Shown here: one piece after another, positions 19,026 to 28,877 of the stretch
Layout of the letters: each line of letters opens with the position of its first letter
Position numbering within the stretch: the stretch's first letter is position 1
Assembly: GCA_019636875.1 (NCBI GenBank)
Contig: JAHBWR010000004.1
Location: 1 to 64,000, forward strand
DNA from: Nitrospira sp.
GTDB taxonomy: Bacteria; Nitrospirota; Nitrospiria; Nitrospirales; Nitrospiraceae
DNA length: 64,000 bases
Direction of reading: 5' to 3'
Program-made: the position numbers and the translations under genes
Notes under the pieces: model-generated
What the model was told of the DNA's origin: nothing
Databases searched by the model: none
What the model saw: only the letters and a program-made list of their open reading frames with translations

Positions 19026-20517
19026 ACGTTCAGCAGCGGAGTCCGTTCTCGAACGGCGCGCTGCCTGGCTACGGACCTATCGGTTTGAGCTTCGGGTCGT
19101 CGAACAGGGAACCGTGGTATCGGTCGGAGATGGCATCGCATGGATCGAGGGGTTGCCCTCTGCCGCAATGGACGATGTGCTTGACTTCGAGGATGGCAGC
19201 CGGGGCCTGGTGGTTGTCTTGGCGCGGCGTCAGGTGGGGGTCATCTTGCTTCACGCGACAGCAGGCTTGACGGCCGGCACTGCGGTTCAGGTCTCGAAGC
19301 GAACGCTGACTATTCCCGTCGGCGATGCTCTGCTCGGGCGCGTCATCGACCCCTTGGGAAACCCTCTCGACGGCCTTGAGCGACCGGATTGTCATGCGTC
19401 GCGGCCATTGGATGTCCTGTCCCCTTCCATCGCGGAGCGGGATCGCGTACGGAAACCTCTCTACACGGGCAACAAGGTTGTTGATACGCTGATCCCCATC
19501 GGCAAAGGACAGCGGCAGCTGATCATCGGTGATAACGGACTGGGGAAAAGTTCGTTGGCCATCGATACGGTGATGAATCAGCGCGGAAAGGATGTCCTGT
19601 GTGTCTATACGTTGATCGGACAAAAACGCACAACGGTGGTCAATACGATCGAGATGCTTCGACGGTTCGGTGCCATCGATCATACGGTCGTGGTCGTGGC
19701 CGAGGCGACCGCGCTACCAGGTCTCACCTTCCTCGCTCCCTTTGCCGGCTGTGCGGTGGCAGAAGCATGGATGAGGCGCGGAAAAGATTCTCTGGTGGTC
19801 TATGATGATCTGACGACGCATGCGCAGGCCTACCGGGAGCTCTCCCTGTTGCTTCGACGCCCACCGGGCCGTGAGGCCTATCCGGGGGATATCTTCTATC
19901 TTCATGCTCGCTTGTTGGAGCGGAGCACCTGCCTGGTCGCGAACGGTGGCGGCAGCATGACGGCCCTGCCGATCGTTGAAACCAAGGAAGGTGATATCGC
20001 GAGCTACATTCCGACGAATCTCATCTCGATCACAGACGGGCAGATTTATGTGGATCGCCGTCTCTTTACCGCCGGTATTATGCCGGCCATCGACGTGACC
20101 AAGTCCGTTTCGCGGGTCGGTGGGAAGAGTCAACATCCGCGAATCAAAGAAAAGGCGGGTCGGGTGAAGCTGGATTTTTTGCAGTTCTTGGAGCTGGAAG
20201 CCTTTACACGATTTGGAACGAAACTTGAGGCCTCAATGGAAGCAAAGATCGCCCGCGGCCGAGTCCTGCGCGAGTTGCTGAAGCAGGATCGCCTCTCGCC
20301 GCTGTCCATCGAAGGCAATCTGGCGTGGCTCATCGCCTATAATCTCGGCTTGTTTGATACGGTTCCCAAAGACAGACTCCCTGGACTGATGGAGGGGCTT
20401 GCCGCGAAGGTTTCAGCCAGCGGGCTCACCCTCGATGATGGGGAGGAGCGGTGGCGGCAGAGCGTCACGGCATGGTGCGAGGAATGGACTGCTCATGAGC
20501 AAACGGCGGGAGCTTGA
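19015..20517 (+). CDS. atpA: N-type F1Fo-ATPase, alpha subunit
   Basis: 500 aa from the ATG at 19015, a few bases after GCGGAG. Non-catalytic nucleotide-binding P-loop GDNGLGKS at 172-179; the usual form in F-type alpha is GDRQTGKT, so the middle of the loop differs. Also visible: [48 protein letters not shown] in parts, and the C-terminal [17 protein letters not shown]. Forms the hexamer with beta. It overlaps atpG by 23 bases. Confidence 0.95.
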   Translation: MAAERSAAESVLERRAAWLRTYRFELRVVEQGTVVSVGDGIAWIEGLPSAAMDDVLDFEDGSRGLVVVLARRQVGVILLHATAGLTAGTAVQVSKRTLTIPVGDALLGRVIDPLGNPLDGLERPDCHASRPLDVLSPSIAERDRVRKPLYTGNKVVDTLIPIGKGQRQLIIGDNGLGKSSLAIDTVMNQRGKDVLCVYTLIGQKRTTVVNTIEMLRRFGAIDHTVVVVAEATALPGLTFLAPFAGCAVAEAWMRRGKDSLVVYDDLTTHAQAYRELSLLLRRPPGREAYPGDIFYLHARLLERSTCLVANGGGSMTALPIVETKEGDIASYIPTNLISITDGQIYVDRRLFTAGIMPAIDVTKSVSRVGGKSQHPRIKEKAGRVKLDFLQFLELEAFTRFGTKLEASMEAKIARGRVLRELLKQDRLSPLSIEGNLAWLIAYNLGLFDTVPKDRLPGLMEGLAAKVSASGLTLDDGEERWRQSVTAWCEEWTAHEQTAGA

Positions 20518-21346
20518 AGAGCATGTGCGGACCCTCGGGGAGATCGAGGGGATTATGGGGGCGATGAAGAATCTCGCCCTGATGGAGAGTCATAAGCTGA
20601 ATCGACTTCTCAACACGCAACAACGCGTCGTCAGCGACATCGAGACCGCCGGGCGGGATTTCTTGTCGTTCTACCCGGGCTTCTTGCCGAGCCTGTCCGG
20701 ACATGAGCTCTATCTGGTTATCGGAACCGAACGAGGATTCTGCGGTGAGTTCAACGAGCGGCTACTCTCGGCGTTGGATCGTCATGTTCGAACAGTCGAT
20801 GACAGAAATCCGTCGATCTTCGTTGTCGGGCGTAAGCTCTTCCAACGGGCTGAGCAACGATATCGTCTGGTGGAATCCGTGGAGGGAGCGACTGTTGCCG
20901 AAGAGGTTCCGTCGATCTTGGGCCGTGTGATCGATCAGGTGAGAGCGATCTCCTCGCGGCAGTTTCCGAAGGGAAGTGTACCGGTGACCGTCGTCGCGCA
21001 CGATGCGTCGACGGAGGCGGTCGTTGTGCGATCGCTACGGCCGTTCCATGCTGATTCGACTGCCGCGGACACCAAACCATTCCCGCCACGACTGACTCTT
21101 CCACCGGCTGACTTCTTCGCGCAGCTGGTCGATCTCTATCTCTTTTCGATTCTGAACGAGATATTCTACAGCGCGCTCATGGCCGAAAGCCGAGCGCGTC
21201 TTGCACATCTGGAGGCAGCCCTACGACGTCTTGAAGGAACTCGTGCCGAGATGCTGCGCAAGCGGAACCTGCTTCGGCAGGAAGAGATTACCGAAGAGAT
21301 TGAAGTGTTGATGCTGAGTACGCTGGAGACATCGCATCGACAGTAA
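20495..21346 (+). CDS. atpG: N-type F1Fo-ATPase, gamma subunit
   Basis: 283 aa from the ATG at 20495 inside the end of atpA. The N-terminal helix ([25 protein letters not shown] in parts) and C-terminal helix ([37 protein letters not shown] in parts) that form the rotor coiled coil are clear, with a Rossmann-like middle ([14 protein letters not shown]). Last gene of the ATPase cluster; the next gene begins 125 bases further on with its own possible promoter. Confidence 0.93.
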   Translation: MSKRRELEEHVRTLGEIEGIMGAMKNLALMESHKLNRLLNTQQRVVSDIETAGRDFLSFYPGFLPSLSGHELYLVIGTERGFCGEFNERLLSALDRHVRTVDDRNPSIFVVGRKLFQRAEQRYRLVESVEGATVAEEVPSILGRVIDQVRAISSRQFPKGSVPVTVVAHDASTEAVVVRSLRPFHADSTAADTKPFPPRLTLPPADFFAQLVDLYLFSILNEIFYSALMAESRARLAHLEAALRRLEGTRAEMLRKRNLLRQEEITEEIEVLMLSTLETSHRQ

Positions 21347-21372
21347 TGGTGTGCTCGACAGATTCATCGGTA

Positions 21373-21403
21373 TGGCCGGCGGCACTATATAATCACCCGG
21401 CCA
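21373..21403 (+). promoter_or_regulatory. Candidate promoter enclosed by an inverted repeat, upstream of the dihydrolipoamide dehydrogenase-like gene
   Basis: TGGCCGG (21373-21379) and CCGGCCA (21397-21403) are perfect inverted copies, and the loop holds a perfect -10 box TATAAT at 21388-21393. No good -35 box lies 16-18 bases ahead, as in promoters that need an activator. CTCGACAG also occurs on both sides, at 21354-21361 and 21404-21411. Confidence 0.4.
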
Positions 21404-21470
21404 CTCGACAGCCGGACCGTGCTCGATGGGGCGGTCTAGAGAAATCGTGAGACAGAGGAAGCAAACGAAC

Positions 21471-22886
21471 ATGAATCAAGATGTCGATGTCGCTATCATT
21501 GGGGCCGGTAGCGCAGGCCTCTCCGCACTGCAAGAGGTTCGGCGACACACGGAGAACGTTGTGCTCATCAACGACGGAGCATATGGCACGACCTGCGCGC
21601 GCGTCGGCTGCATGCCGTCGAAAGCGTTGATCGAGGCGGCCAACGCCTTCCACCATCGGCATCGGCTCCTGGAAATGGGTATCTCCGGCGGAGACCGGTT
21701 GACCCTGGACCGTGCAGCCGTGTTGCGTCGCGTGCGAAAGTTGCGCGATGCATTTGTCGCGTACGTTCTGGAGCGAATAAAGGGCCTCGGTGAACGCAAC
21801 ATCATGGGTCGTGCCAGATTCGTCGCGCCGGACGTTCTTGAGGTGAACGGCCAACGGGTGAAGGCCCGGAGCGTGGTCATTGCAACCGGATCCCGACCCA
21901 TCGTTCCAGCGGCATGGAAAGCGCTTCGGGAATGCGTCATTACAAGCGACGACCTCTTCGAACTAGAGACGCTGCCTTCACGCATGGCGGTCCTGGGTCT
22001 GGGCAGCGTGGGCGCCGAAATGGCACAGGCACTCAGCCGTCTTGGTATTGAGGTTACCGCATTTGATGGTGTCGAACAGGTAGCTGGTTTGACCGATCCC
22101 ATCGTTAATCGAGCCGCCGTCGCGATCCTGAGGGAGGAGTTTCCCCTCTATTTGGGAACCAACGCGGTGGTTGACGCCGACGGGGCCTCTGTAAGAGTCA
22201 GCGCGGGCGCCAATGCGGTGATCGTGGACAAGGTCCTTGTCGCTCTCGGAAGGCGACCAAACGTGGAAGGACTCGGTCTCGAGCAGATCGGTGCCGAGTT
22301 GGATGGAAACGGCATTCCTTGTTTCAATCCGCGGACGATGCAAGTCGGCGACCTACCTATCTATATAGCTGGTGACGTCAACGGGCATCGGCCGTTGCTC
22401 CATGAGGCTATCGATGAAGGACACATCGCCGGCTACAATGCGTCATCTAAGAGGCCGGAATGTTTTCAGCGCCGCACGCCGCTGTCTATCGTGTTCACCG
22501 ATCCTAACATTGCCGCTGTCGGGCAACTGTTCGGGGAGCGCCATGAGAGGGAGATCGTGATTGGTGAGTTCGATTTCTCTGAGCAAGGCCGCGCGCTGAT
22601 GGCGAACGAGAATCACGGGTGGTTACGCGTGTACGCAGACCGGAATAATGGGCGATTGGTCGGCGCCGAACTGTGCGCGCCCCGCGGCGAACACCTCGCA
22701 CACATGCTTGTCTGTGCGATCCACGCGCGCATGACGGCACAGGAATTCTTGAGGCTGCCGTTTTATCATCCCACGGTGGAAGAGGGTGTGGAGTCAGCGG
22801 TGCGGAGTATCGCTAAGATGCTGCCTTGCGCATTGGGTCCCGACCTCGCGACGTGCGAGTCGATCTGGAATGAGACTCAGGACTAG
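21471..22886 (+). CDS. lpd: Dihydrolipoamide dehydrogenase-like pyridine nucleotide-disulphide oxidoreductase
   Basis: 471 aa from the ATG at 21471 behind GAGGAAGC; an ATG at 21426 in frame lacks the site. FAD fold GAGSAGLSALQEV at 11-23, redox-active Cys42/Cys47 in TCARVGCMPSK, central NAD-binding fold GLGSVGAEMAQAL near 180, FAD-closing IYIAGDVNG near 300, and the C-terminal HPTVEEGVESAV providing the catalytic His. The enzyme oxidises dihydrolipoyl groups with NAD+ in oxoacid dehydrogenase or glycine cleavage complexes; no E1, E2 or H-protein gene is nearby, so another disulphide substrate is possible. The helical segment after the redox Cys pair fits the Lpd/MerA-type subgroup. Confidence 0.82.
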   Translation: MNQDVDVAIIGAGSAGLSALQEVRRHTENVVLINDGAYGTTCARVGCMPSKALIEAANAFHHRHRLLEMGISGGDRLTLDRAAVLRRVRKLRDAFVAYVLERIKGLGERNIMGRARFVAPDVLEVNGQRVKARSVVIATGSRPIVPAAWKALRECVITSDDLFELETLPSRMAVLGLGSVGAEMAQALSRLGIEVTAFDGVEQVAGLTDPIVNRAAVAILREEFPLYLGTNAVVDADGASVRVSAGANAVIVDKVLVALGRRPNVEGLGLEQIGAELDGNGIPCFNPRTMQVGDLPIYIAGDVNGHRPLLHEAIDEGHIAGYNASSKRPECFQRRTPLSIVFTDPNIAAVGQLFGERHEREIVIGEFDFSEQGRALMANENHGWLRVYADRNNGRLVGAELCAPRGEHLAHMLVCAIHARMTAQEFLRLPFYHPTVEEGVESAVRSIAKMLPCALGPDLATCESIWNETQD

Positions 22887-23004
22887 GCGGTACCTTTGAT
22901 GGAAGATCCTGTCTGGCAGATGGAAGCGAATAGGTGGGGTGCCAGAGGTGTCGCACGAGACGGAGCTTCCGGACCGGTCGATTCAACCTGGGAGGTAACC
23001 AGGC

Positions 23005-24030
23005 ATGTCCATAATCCGGCAAGACCCCACGACGAGGGAGTGGGTCATCATTGCTGCGGAGCGGAACAGACGCCCGCATGAACATCCCCGACCTGTTCGT
23101 ACTGGCTCGCAACCACCTGATACCGGTTTCTGCCCATTCTGTCCCGGGCATGAAGCATCGACGCCGGACGAAGTATTGAGGGTGCCCGACTCCGGTGGAA
23201 CCGGCTGGGCTGTGCGGGTGATCTCGAACAAATTTCCCGCATTGGGTGTTGGGGGTGGACTGGAACGAAGGGAACCGGGTCCGTTGTTCCGTGAGATGGA
23301 CGGGGTGGGGACGCACGAGGTCGTGATTGAGACGCCCTCTCACGAGAGAAGCTTACCCTTGATGACGGACCGTGAGGTGGCGCATGTTCTGCGCGCCTAT
23401 CAGGCGCGATACCGGTCGTTGCGGAGAGACCCGCGTCTCAAATACATCATCATTTTCAAGAACCATGGCGAAGCAGCGGGGACGTCGCTGGCACATCCTC
23501 ATTCCCAATTGGTTGCGACGCCGGTCCCGCCCATGTTGCTCCGCAGAAAGTACGAAGTCGCCGTCGCCCACTATGACGACACGGGCCGGTGCTTGTATTG
23601 CGATATTGCGGAGGAAGAACGAAAGGCGAAGAGCCGGGTCGTCTTGGAAACCGACCGGTTCCTGGTCTTCCATCCGTTTGCCTCGCGAGTGCCGTTCGAG
23701 ACGTGGATTACACCCAAACGGCATCAACCGTCGTTCGGACAGGTGAGCGAGGAGGATCTTCGTGAATTGGCGCCGGTGCTACGGCGAACGCTGCGGGCTT
23801 TATACGACAGGCTGGGTGATCCGGATTTCAACTACATCATCCACAGTGCGCCGGCGGAAGATGAAAACAAGGACTACTACCTCTGGCACATCCAAATTCT
23901 TCCTCGGCTGACGACCATTGCCGGATTCGAACTGGGATCGGGCATTTACGTGTCGACCATGCGACCTGAAGATTCGGCAGCCGTGATTAGAGACCATGAG
24001 CAGGCGACAGCTGTACAAGGATCCGCCTGA
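23005..24030 (+). CDS. galT: Galactose-1-phosphate uridylyltransferase family protein
   Basis: 341 aa. The catalytic HPHSQ motif lies at 164-168, with His166 as the uridylylated residue; zinc ligands begin with Cys43 and Cys46 (FCPFCPGHE). A second C-x2-C (CLYCDIAEEER) near 198 and WITPKRHQPSF near 233 complete the two HIT-like halves. Canonical activity exchanges UMP between UDP-glucose and galactose-1-phosphate. No galK or galE is near; the next gene is a TreT-like synthase that uses nucleotide-glucose, so the enzyme may interconvert sugar-1-phosphates and UDP- or ADP-sugars for that pathway, as an inference. Its ribosome site sits in the loop of a small hairpin. Confidence 0.88.
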   Translation: MSIIRQDPTTREWVIIAAERNRRPHEHPRPVRTGSQPPDTGFCPFCPGHEASTPDEVLRVPDSGGTGWAVRVISNKFPALGVGGGLERREPGPLFREMDGVGTHEVVIETPSHERSLPLMTDREVAHVLRAYQARYRSLRRDPRLKYIIIFKNHGEAAGTSLAHPHSQLVATPVPPMLLRRKYEVAVAHYDDTGRCLYCDIAEEERKAKSRVVLETDRFLVFHPFASRVPFETWITPKRHQPSFGQVSEEDLRELAPVLRRTLRALYDRLGDPDFNYIIHSAPAEDENKDYYLWHIQILPRLTTIAGFELGSGIYVSTMRPEDSAAVIRDHEQATAVQGSA

Positions 24031-24044
24031 TGAAAGGAGCCACG

Positions 24045-25298
24045 ATGCTTCCGAAAATCTCCGTGAGTCGACGGTGCGGGGCGATCTTAGCCAATGTTCA
24101 GCGGTACCGTATGCTCATCAGCGACGAACTCAGCGAGGAACTCTCGCAGTTGGCGCGCGAGTTGAGAGATGTACGGATTTGCCATCTGAACTCGACCGCC
24201 TTCGGCGGCGGCGTCGCCGAACTGCTCTCCAGATACCTGCCGATGCTGCAAGCTTTGGGCATTTCTGCCGACTGGCGCTTGATCCACGGCCAACCGGAAT
24301 TCTTCACCGTCACGAAGGCTTTTCACAACGCGCTGCAGGGCGGACATTACTCATTGGGTGAACCGGAACGGAACCTGTATCTCGAGGTGAATGAACGAAG
24401 CGCGGAAGCGCTGGGGGACGACTACGACGTCTATATCGTACATGATCCTCAACCGGCGGCGCTGCGACATTTCACCGGGCCTCGTCACGCGAAATGGATC
24501 TGGCGTTGCCACATCGATAGTTCATCGCCGGACAAGCAGGTGAGTGGATTCTTGCTGCCCTACCTCGAGGAATATGATGCCGTGGTCTTCACGATGTCCG
24601 AGTTCCTCCTGCCTGGTCTCAGGGCTCAACGAGCGGCGTTCATTGCGCCGGCCATCGATCCATTGGCGACCAAGAACATGGAGCTCTCCCAGGATCTGTG
24701 CCGCCGCGCCATTGCAGACTCCGGCGTCGATCCGAGTAAATCGTTGCTCGTGCAAGTGTCACGGTTCGATCCTTGGAAAGACCCCTTAGGCGTTATCGAA
24801 GCCTACCGGTTGGTCAAGAAGGACATTCCCGACGTGCAGCTTGCCTTGATCGGCGCGATGGCCGGGGATGATCCAGAGGGCTGGGAGCTGCTCGACCGGG
24901 TGGAAGAGGAAGCCTCCGGAGATCCGGACATGTTCGTGTTTACGAATCTGGCTGGGGTCGGCAGCATGGAGGTCAACGTGTTTCAGCGAGGCTGCGACGT
25001 CGTCATTCAAAAATCGCTTCGCGAGGGATTTGGACTTGTCGTCTCGGAAGCGTTCTGGAAGGAGAAGGCCGTCGTGGCGGGACAGGCAGGAGGAATTCCG
25101 ATGCAGTATCCTGAAGGATTCGAGGCCAATCTGGTTCACAGCGTCGAAGCCTGTGCGGAACGCATCGTCCATCTGTTGCGTCATCCCGGTGAGCGGGGTT
25201 CGTTTGGGCGGGCCGGCCGCGAGCACGTGCGTAAGAACTTCCTCCTGCCTCGACTGGTTCGTGACGAGCTTCGATTGATCAAGCAACTGGTCGGTTGA
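24045..25298 (+). CDS. treT: Trehalose synthase, TreT-type GT4 glycosyltransferase
   Basis: 417 aa from the ATG at 24045 behind AAAGGAG; an ATG at 24030 overlapping the galT stop is possible. The first domain has HLNSTAFGGGVAELLS (substrate loop of trehalose-synthase-type GT4 enzymes), WRLIHGQPEFF and a WIWRCHIDSSSP segment. The second has VQVSRFDPWKDPLGVI, the donor-site start of GT4, and EGFGLVVSEAFWKEKAVV with the conserved Glu pair. TreT makes trehalose from NDP-glucose and glucose, or the reverse. The alternative trehalose phosphorylase of the same family cannot be excluded. Adjacent galT and downstream ppsA suggest a sugar-nucleotide and gluconeogenic context. Confidence 0.85.
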   Translation: MLPKISVSRRCGAILANVQRYRMLISDELSEELSQLARELRDVRICHLNSTAFGGGVAELLSRYLPMLQALGISADWRLIHGQPEFFTVTKAFHNALQGGHYSLGEPERNLYLEVNERSAEALGDDYDVYIVHDPQPAALRHFTGPRHAKWIWRCHIDSSSPDKQVSGFLLPYLEEYDAVVFTMSEFLLPGLRAQRAAFIAPAIDPLATKNMELSQDLCRRAIADSGVDPSKSLLVQVSRFDPWKDPLGVIEAYRLVKKDIPDVQLALIGAMAGDDPEGWELLDRVEEEASGDPDMFVFTNLAGVGSMEVNVFQRGCDVVIQKSLREGFGLVVSEAFWKEKAVVAGQAGGIPMQYPEGFEANLVHSVEACAERIVHLLRHPGERGSFGRAGREHVRKNFLLPRLVRDELRLIKQLVG

Positions 25299-25381
25299 GG
25301 TTCGAGGATGGTCCTACAACCCGTTGCATAAGAGGCTGGCTGCGTACAAGATCAATAACATGATCCAGACAAGGAGCACCC

Positions 25382-27799
25382 ATGGGCAGAGTCACACAGA
25401 GTCTTGAATTGGTGAAATGGTTCGAAGAGCTGAGCATTGAAGATGTGCCGGCTGTCGGAGGGAAGAACGCGTCGTTGGGCGAAATGTATCGTGAGCTGGC
25501 CGCCAAAGGCGTGAAGGTGCCCAACGGGTTCGCCGTCACCGCGGACGCGTACCGCGCTTTCTTGAAAGGAGCAAAGCTCGATAGCACGATCAGGACCATT
25601 CTCACAGACCTCGACACCCACAATCTGGAGAATCTGCGCCAGCGTGGGAGACAAGTGCGACAGGCGATTCTGGGCGCGGTCTTGCCGCTCGAGTTGTCCG
25701 AGGCAATCAGCGATGCGTACGATCGATTGAGCGGCAGCCATGCAGAACCGGTCGATGTTGCCGTGCGGAGCAGTGCGACGGCTGAGGATCTTCCCGACGC
25801 CAGTTTCGCCGGTCAACAGGAAACCTATCTGAATGTGCAGGGACATCTCGCATTATTGGAATATTGTAAACGCTGCTTCGCGTCGCTGTTCACCGACCGG
25901 GCCATTTCGTACCGGGCCGACAAAGGGTTTGATCATTTCAAGATCGCGCTCTCCATCGGCGTGCAACGGATGGTGCGCTCCGACCTGGCGACGTCCGGCG
26001 TGATGTTTTCGATCGATACGGAAACCGGCTTTCGTGACGTGGTGCTGATCAATGCGGCCTATGGTCTCGGTGAAAACGTCGTGCAGGGGGCAGTGAATCC
26101 GGACGAGTACTATGTCTTCAAGCCGACATTGAAACAGGGACATCGCCCCATTCTACAGAAAATAATCGGCACCAAAGAATTCAAACTGGTGTATGACATC
26201 GGCGGCGGCAAGATGGTCAAGAATCTACCGGTCCCTCCGGGCGAGAGGGCAAAGTTCGCTGTGACGGACGAGGACATTCTGACGCTTGCCCGCTGGGCCT
26301 GCACCATTGAAGATCATTACAGCGCAAAGCGCGGAGCTCCAAGCCCGATGGACATGGAATGGGCCAAGGACGGCCTGACGGGGGAACTCTTCATCGTGCA
26401 GGCTCGCCCCGAAACCGTGCAATCGTTGAAAAAGGGACAGGTACTGGAGACCTATCGACTCAAACAACGAGGGCGGGTCTTGGTCGAGGGGCGGAGTATC
26501 GGGGACAAGATCGCGCAGGGACCGGTACGGGTCATCAAATCCGTTCAGCAGATTGACGAATTTCGAGGTGGCGAAGTCTTGGTCACGGATAAGACGGATC
26601 CGGACTGGGAACCGGTCATGAAGAAAGCGCAGGCGATCGTGACCAATCGGGGAGGACGGACCTGCCATGCCGCCATCGTCAGCCGCGAATTAGGATTACC
26701 AGCCATCGTCGGGACGGAACATGCGACTGACTTGCTCCACGATGGACAACTCGTCACTGTGTCCTGTGCGGAAGGCGATAAGGGTTTCGTGTACGAGGGG
26801 AAAATTCCCTTTCACGTCGAGAAGCTGGACGTGAAAGAGATCCGCAGGCCAAAGACCAAGATCATGATGAACGTCGGAAACCCACAAGAAGCCTTCGGGC
26901 TCTCCTCCATCCCGAATGACGGCGTCGGCTTGGCAAGGGAAGAATTCATCATCAGTACCTATATCAAAGTGCATCCGCTGGCGCTCCTCGAGTTCGACCG
27001 ACTGGACGATCAGGCCCTGAGGGCTGAGATCAACCGAGTCACGGAGGGGTATTCGGACAAGGCCGAGTTCTTCGTCGATAAGTTGGCGCAGGGCGTCGGG
27101 ATGATCGGGGCGGCGTTCTATCCGAAGGATGTCATCGTCCGGCTCAGCGACTTTAAGAGCAATGAGTACGCCGATCTGATCGGAGGCCGGCGCTACGAGC
27201 CGCAGGAAGAGAACCCGATGTTGGGGTTCCGAGGGGCGTCGCGCTATTACGATCCGCGCTATCGCGAGGGCTTCGCATTGGAATGCCGGGCGATGAAACA
27301 GGTGCGGGATGTGATGGGCCTGATGAACCTGAAACTCATGGTCCCGTTTTGCCGTACGGTCGAAGAAGGGAGACTCGTTCTGGCAGAGATGGAGCGGCAT
27401 GGGTTGAAGCGGGGTGAGAAGGGGCTCGAAGTCTACGTCATGTGTGAAATTCCGAGCAACGTGATTTTGGCGGAAGAATTTGCCGACATCTTCGATGGCT
27501 TTTCGATCGGCTCCAATGACCTCACGCAACTGGTGCTCGGCGTGGATCGTGATTCCGAAATCGTGGCCCATCTGTTCGACGAGCGAAACGAGGCGGTTAA
27601 GAGAATGGTGGCGAGCGTGATCAAGGCCGCCAAGGCGAAGGGACGGAAGATCGGCATTTGCGGGCAGGCGCCAAGCGACTATCCGGAGTTCGCCCAGTTT
27701 CTCGTCGAACAGGGGATTGAGAGCATGTCATTGAACCCTGACGCGGTCATCCGAACGACGATGGCCGTGCTGGAACAGGAGAAACAGCGTTCACGATGA
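25382..27799 (+). CDS. ppsA: Phosphoenolpyruvate synthase
   Basis: 805 aa, full length, from an ATG directly after AAGGAGCACCC. ATP + pyruvate + water gives PEP + AMP + phosphate in the cytoplasm. The N-terminal ATP-grasp part has VGGKNASLGEMYREL and VAVRSSATAEDLPDASFAGQQ in parts; the swivelling phosphohistidine is His429 in GGRTCHAAIVSRELG; the C-terminal PEP-binding part has FSIGSNDLTQLVLGVDRDS in parts and Cys760 (GICGQAPS). It takes pyruvate from the oxoacid oxidoreductase into gluconeogenesis. No PSRP regulator gene (ppsR) is adjacent. Confidence 0.97.
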   Translation: MGRVTQSLELVKWFEELSIEDVPAVGGKNASLGEMYRELAAKGVKVPNGFAVTADAYRAFLKGAKLDSTIRTILTDLDTHNLENLRQRGRQVRQAILGAVLPLELSEAISDAYDRLSGSHAEPVDVAVRSSATAEDLPDASFAGQQETYLNVQGHLALLEYCKRCFASLFTDRAISYRADKGFDHFKIALSIGVQRMVRSDLATSGVMFSIDTETGFRDVVLINAAYGLGENVVQGAVNPDEYYVFKPTLKQGHRPILQKIIGTKEFKLVYDIGGGKMVKNLPVPPGERAKFAVTDEDILTLARWACTIEDHYSAKRGAPSPMDMEWAKDGLTGELFIVQARPETVQSLKKGQVLETYRLKQRGRVLVEGRSIGDKIAQGPVRVIKSVQQIDEFRGGEVLVTDKTDPDWEPVMKKAQAIVTNRGGRTCHAAIVSRELGLPAIVGTEHATDLLHDGQLVTVSCAEGDKGFVYEGKIPFHVEKLDVKEIRRPKTKIMMNVGNPQEAFGLSSIPNDGVGLAREEFIISTYIKVHPLALLEFDRLDDQALRAEINRVTEGYSDKAEFFVDKLAQGVGMIGAAFYPKDVIVRLSDFKSNEYADLIGGRRYEPQEENPMLGFRGASRYYDPRYREGFALECRAMKQVRDVMGLMNLKLMVPFCRTVEEGRLVLAEMERHGLKRGEKGLEVYVMCEIPSNVILAEEFADIFDGFSIGSNDLTQLVLGVDRDSEIVAHLFDERNEAVKRMVASVIKAAKAKGRKIGICGQAPSDYPEFAQFLVEQGIESMSLNPDAVIRTTMAVLEQEKQRSR

Positions 27800-27851
27800 G
27801 TCTGGGAGATGAAACCGGATCGGAAAAATGTGAGCAGAGGGAAGCGAGGGG

Positions 27852-28877
27852 ATGGTAGGCCCGATGTTCACCGCCTGGGCGATCTTCTTTGGGAGTGCCG
27901 CCGTCATCGTCTACGCCGGCACGAAACTGTCCCGATACGGGGACCAGATCGCGGATCTGACAGGGTTAGGCGGACTCTGGATCGGTGTCGTGCTGATGGC
28001 GGGGGCCACGTCGTTACCGGAAGTCTTCACGACCGTCAGCGCGAGTCTTCTCGATGCGCCGGACCTCGCAGCCGGCGATTTGTTCGGGGCCTGTATGACC
28101 AATATGCTCACGCTCGGACTTATCGATTTGATGCACCGGCAGAAACGGGTGTGGCAGCAGGCGGCCTTCGAACATGCCTTGAGCGCAGGATTGGCGATGT
28201 TTTTGACGGGTCTGGCGGCGTTTTTCATCCTTCTCGGACAGGATATCAAACATGTCGGCATTGGATCGGGTAGCATGCTCCTACTCGTGATCTATATCCT
28301 CGGCATGCGCGTCATTTTTAGGCAGGAGTCCGTCAAACGGCGTCAGCGTGAGCAAGAAAAAGTCGTGGAGGGCCAAGCGCGTGAGGAGGATCAGGGACCA
28401 AGCAAGCGCGATGGGCTGAAACGAGCCGCACTCGGGTTCGGATTCGCTGCACTCGGTCTTTTGATCGCCGCGCCCTTTCTCGCTAGCTCCGCGAACGAGA
28501 TCGCCGAACGATCCGGTGTCTCAGCGACGTTTATCGGCACCTCGCTCGTGGCGATTACGACCTCGCTGCCCGAACTCGTCACGGCGTTTGCCGCTGTCCG
28601 CCTTGGGGCCTTTGATCTGGCAGTTGGCAATCTATTTGGAAGCAACGCCTTCAACATGGCGGCCTTCTTCTTTGTGGATGCCGCCTATCGAAGCGGCCCA
28701 TTGCTCAACGCGGTGTCGGACGCCCACGCGATGACCGCTCTTTGGAGTATCTTGTTGATGAGCACGGCACTGATGGGCATCATTTACCGGGTTGAAAAAC
28801 GCTATATGCTGATCGAACCGGACAGTTTCGTCATTATCTTAGGCTACTGTCTCGGGCTCTGGCTCCTATTTCAATGA
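27852..28877 (+). CDS. Ca2+/cation antiporter of the CaCA family (YrbG-like)
   Basis: 341 aa membrane protein with two inverted halves of about five helices. The alpha repeats are visible: MAGATSLPEVFTTVSA followed by AAGDLFGACMTNML in the first, and ITTSLPELVTAFAAVRLG with AVGNLFGSNAFNMAAFF in the second. The second repeat has the classical GNxxGSNxxN; the first reads GDxxGACxTN, a departure that may alter ion specificity. A charged cytoplasmic loop (about 160-185) separates the halves. It exchanges Ca2+ or another cation against Na+, H+ or K+. Its stop overlaps the start of the P-type ATPase gene. Confidence 0.88.
   Translation: MVGPMFTAWAIFFGSAAVIVYAGTKLSRYGDQIADLTGLGGLWIGVVLMAGATSLPEVFTTVSASLLDAPDLAAGDLFGACMTNMLTLGLIDLMHRQKRVWQQAAFEHALSAGLAMFLTGLAAFFILLGQDIKHVGIGSGSMLLLVIYILGMRVIFRQESVKRRQREQEKVVEGQAREEDQGPSKRDGLKRAALGFGFAALGLLIAAPFLASSANEIAERSGVSATFIGTSLVAITTSLPELVTAFAAVRLGAFDLAVGNLFGSNAFNMAAFFFVDAAYRSGPLLNAVSDAHAMTALWSILLMSTALMGIIYRVEKRYMLIEPDSFVIILGYCLGLWLLFQ

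Noticed and set aside
26696-27571. 291-codon open frame on the minus strand
   Set aside because: Antisense to ppsA; its translation shows no family motif and is rich in His and Asp as expected from reversed codons.
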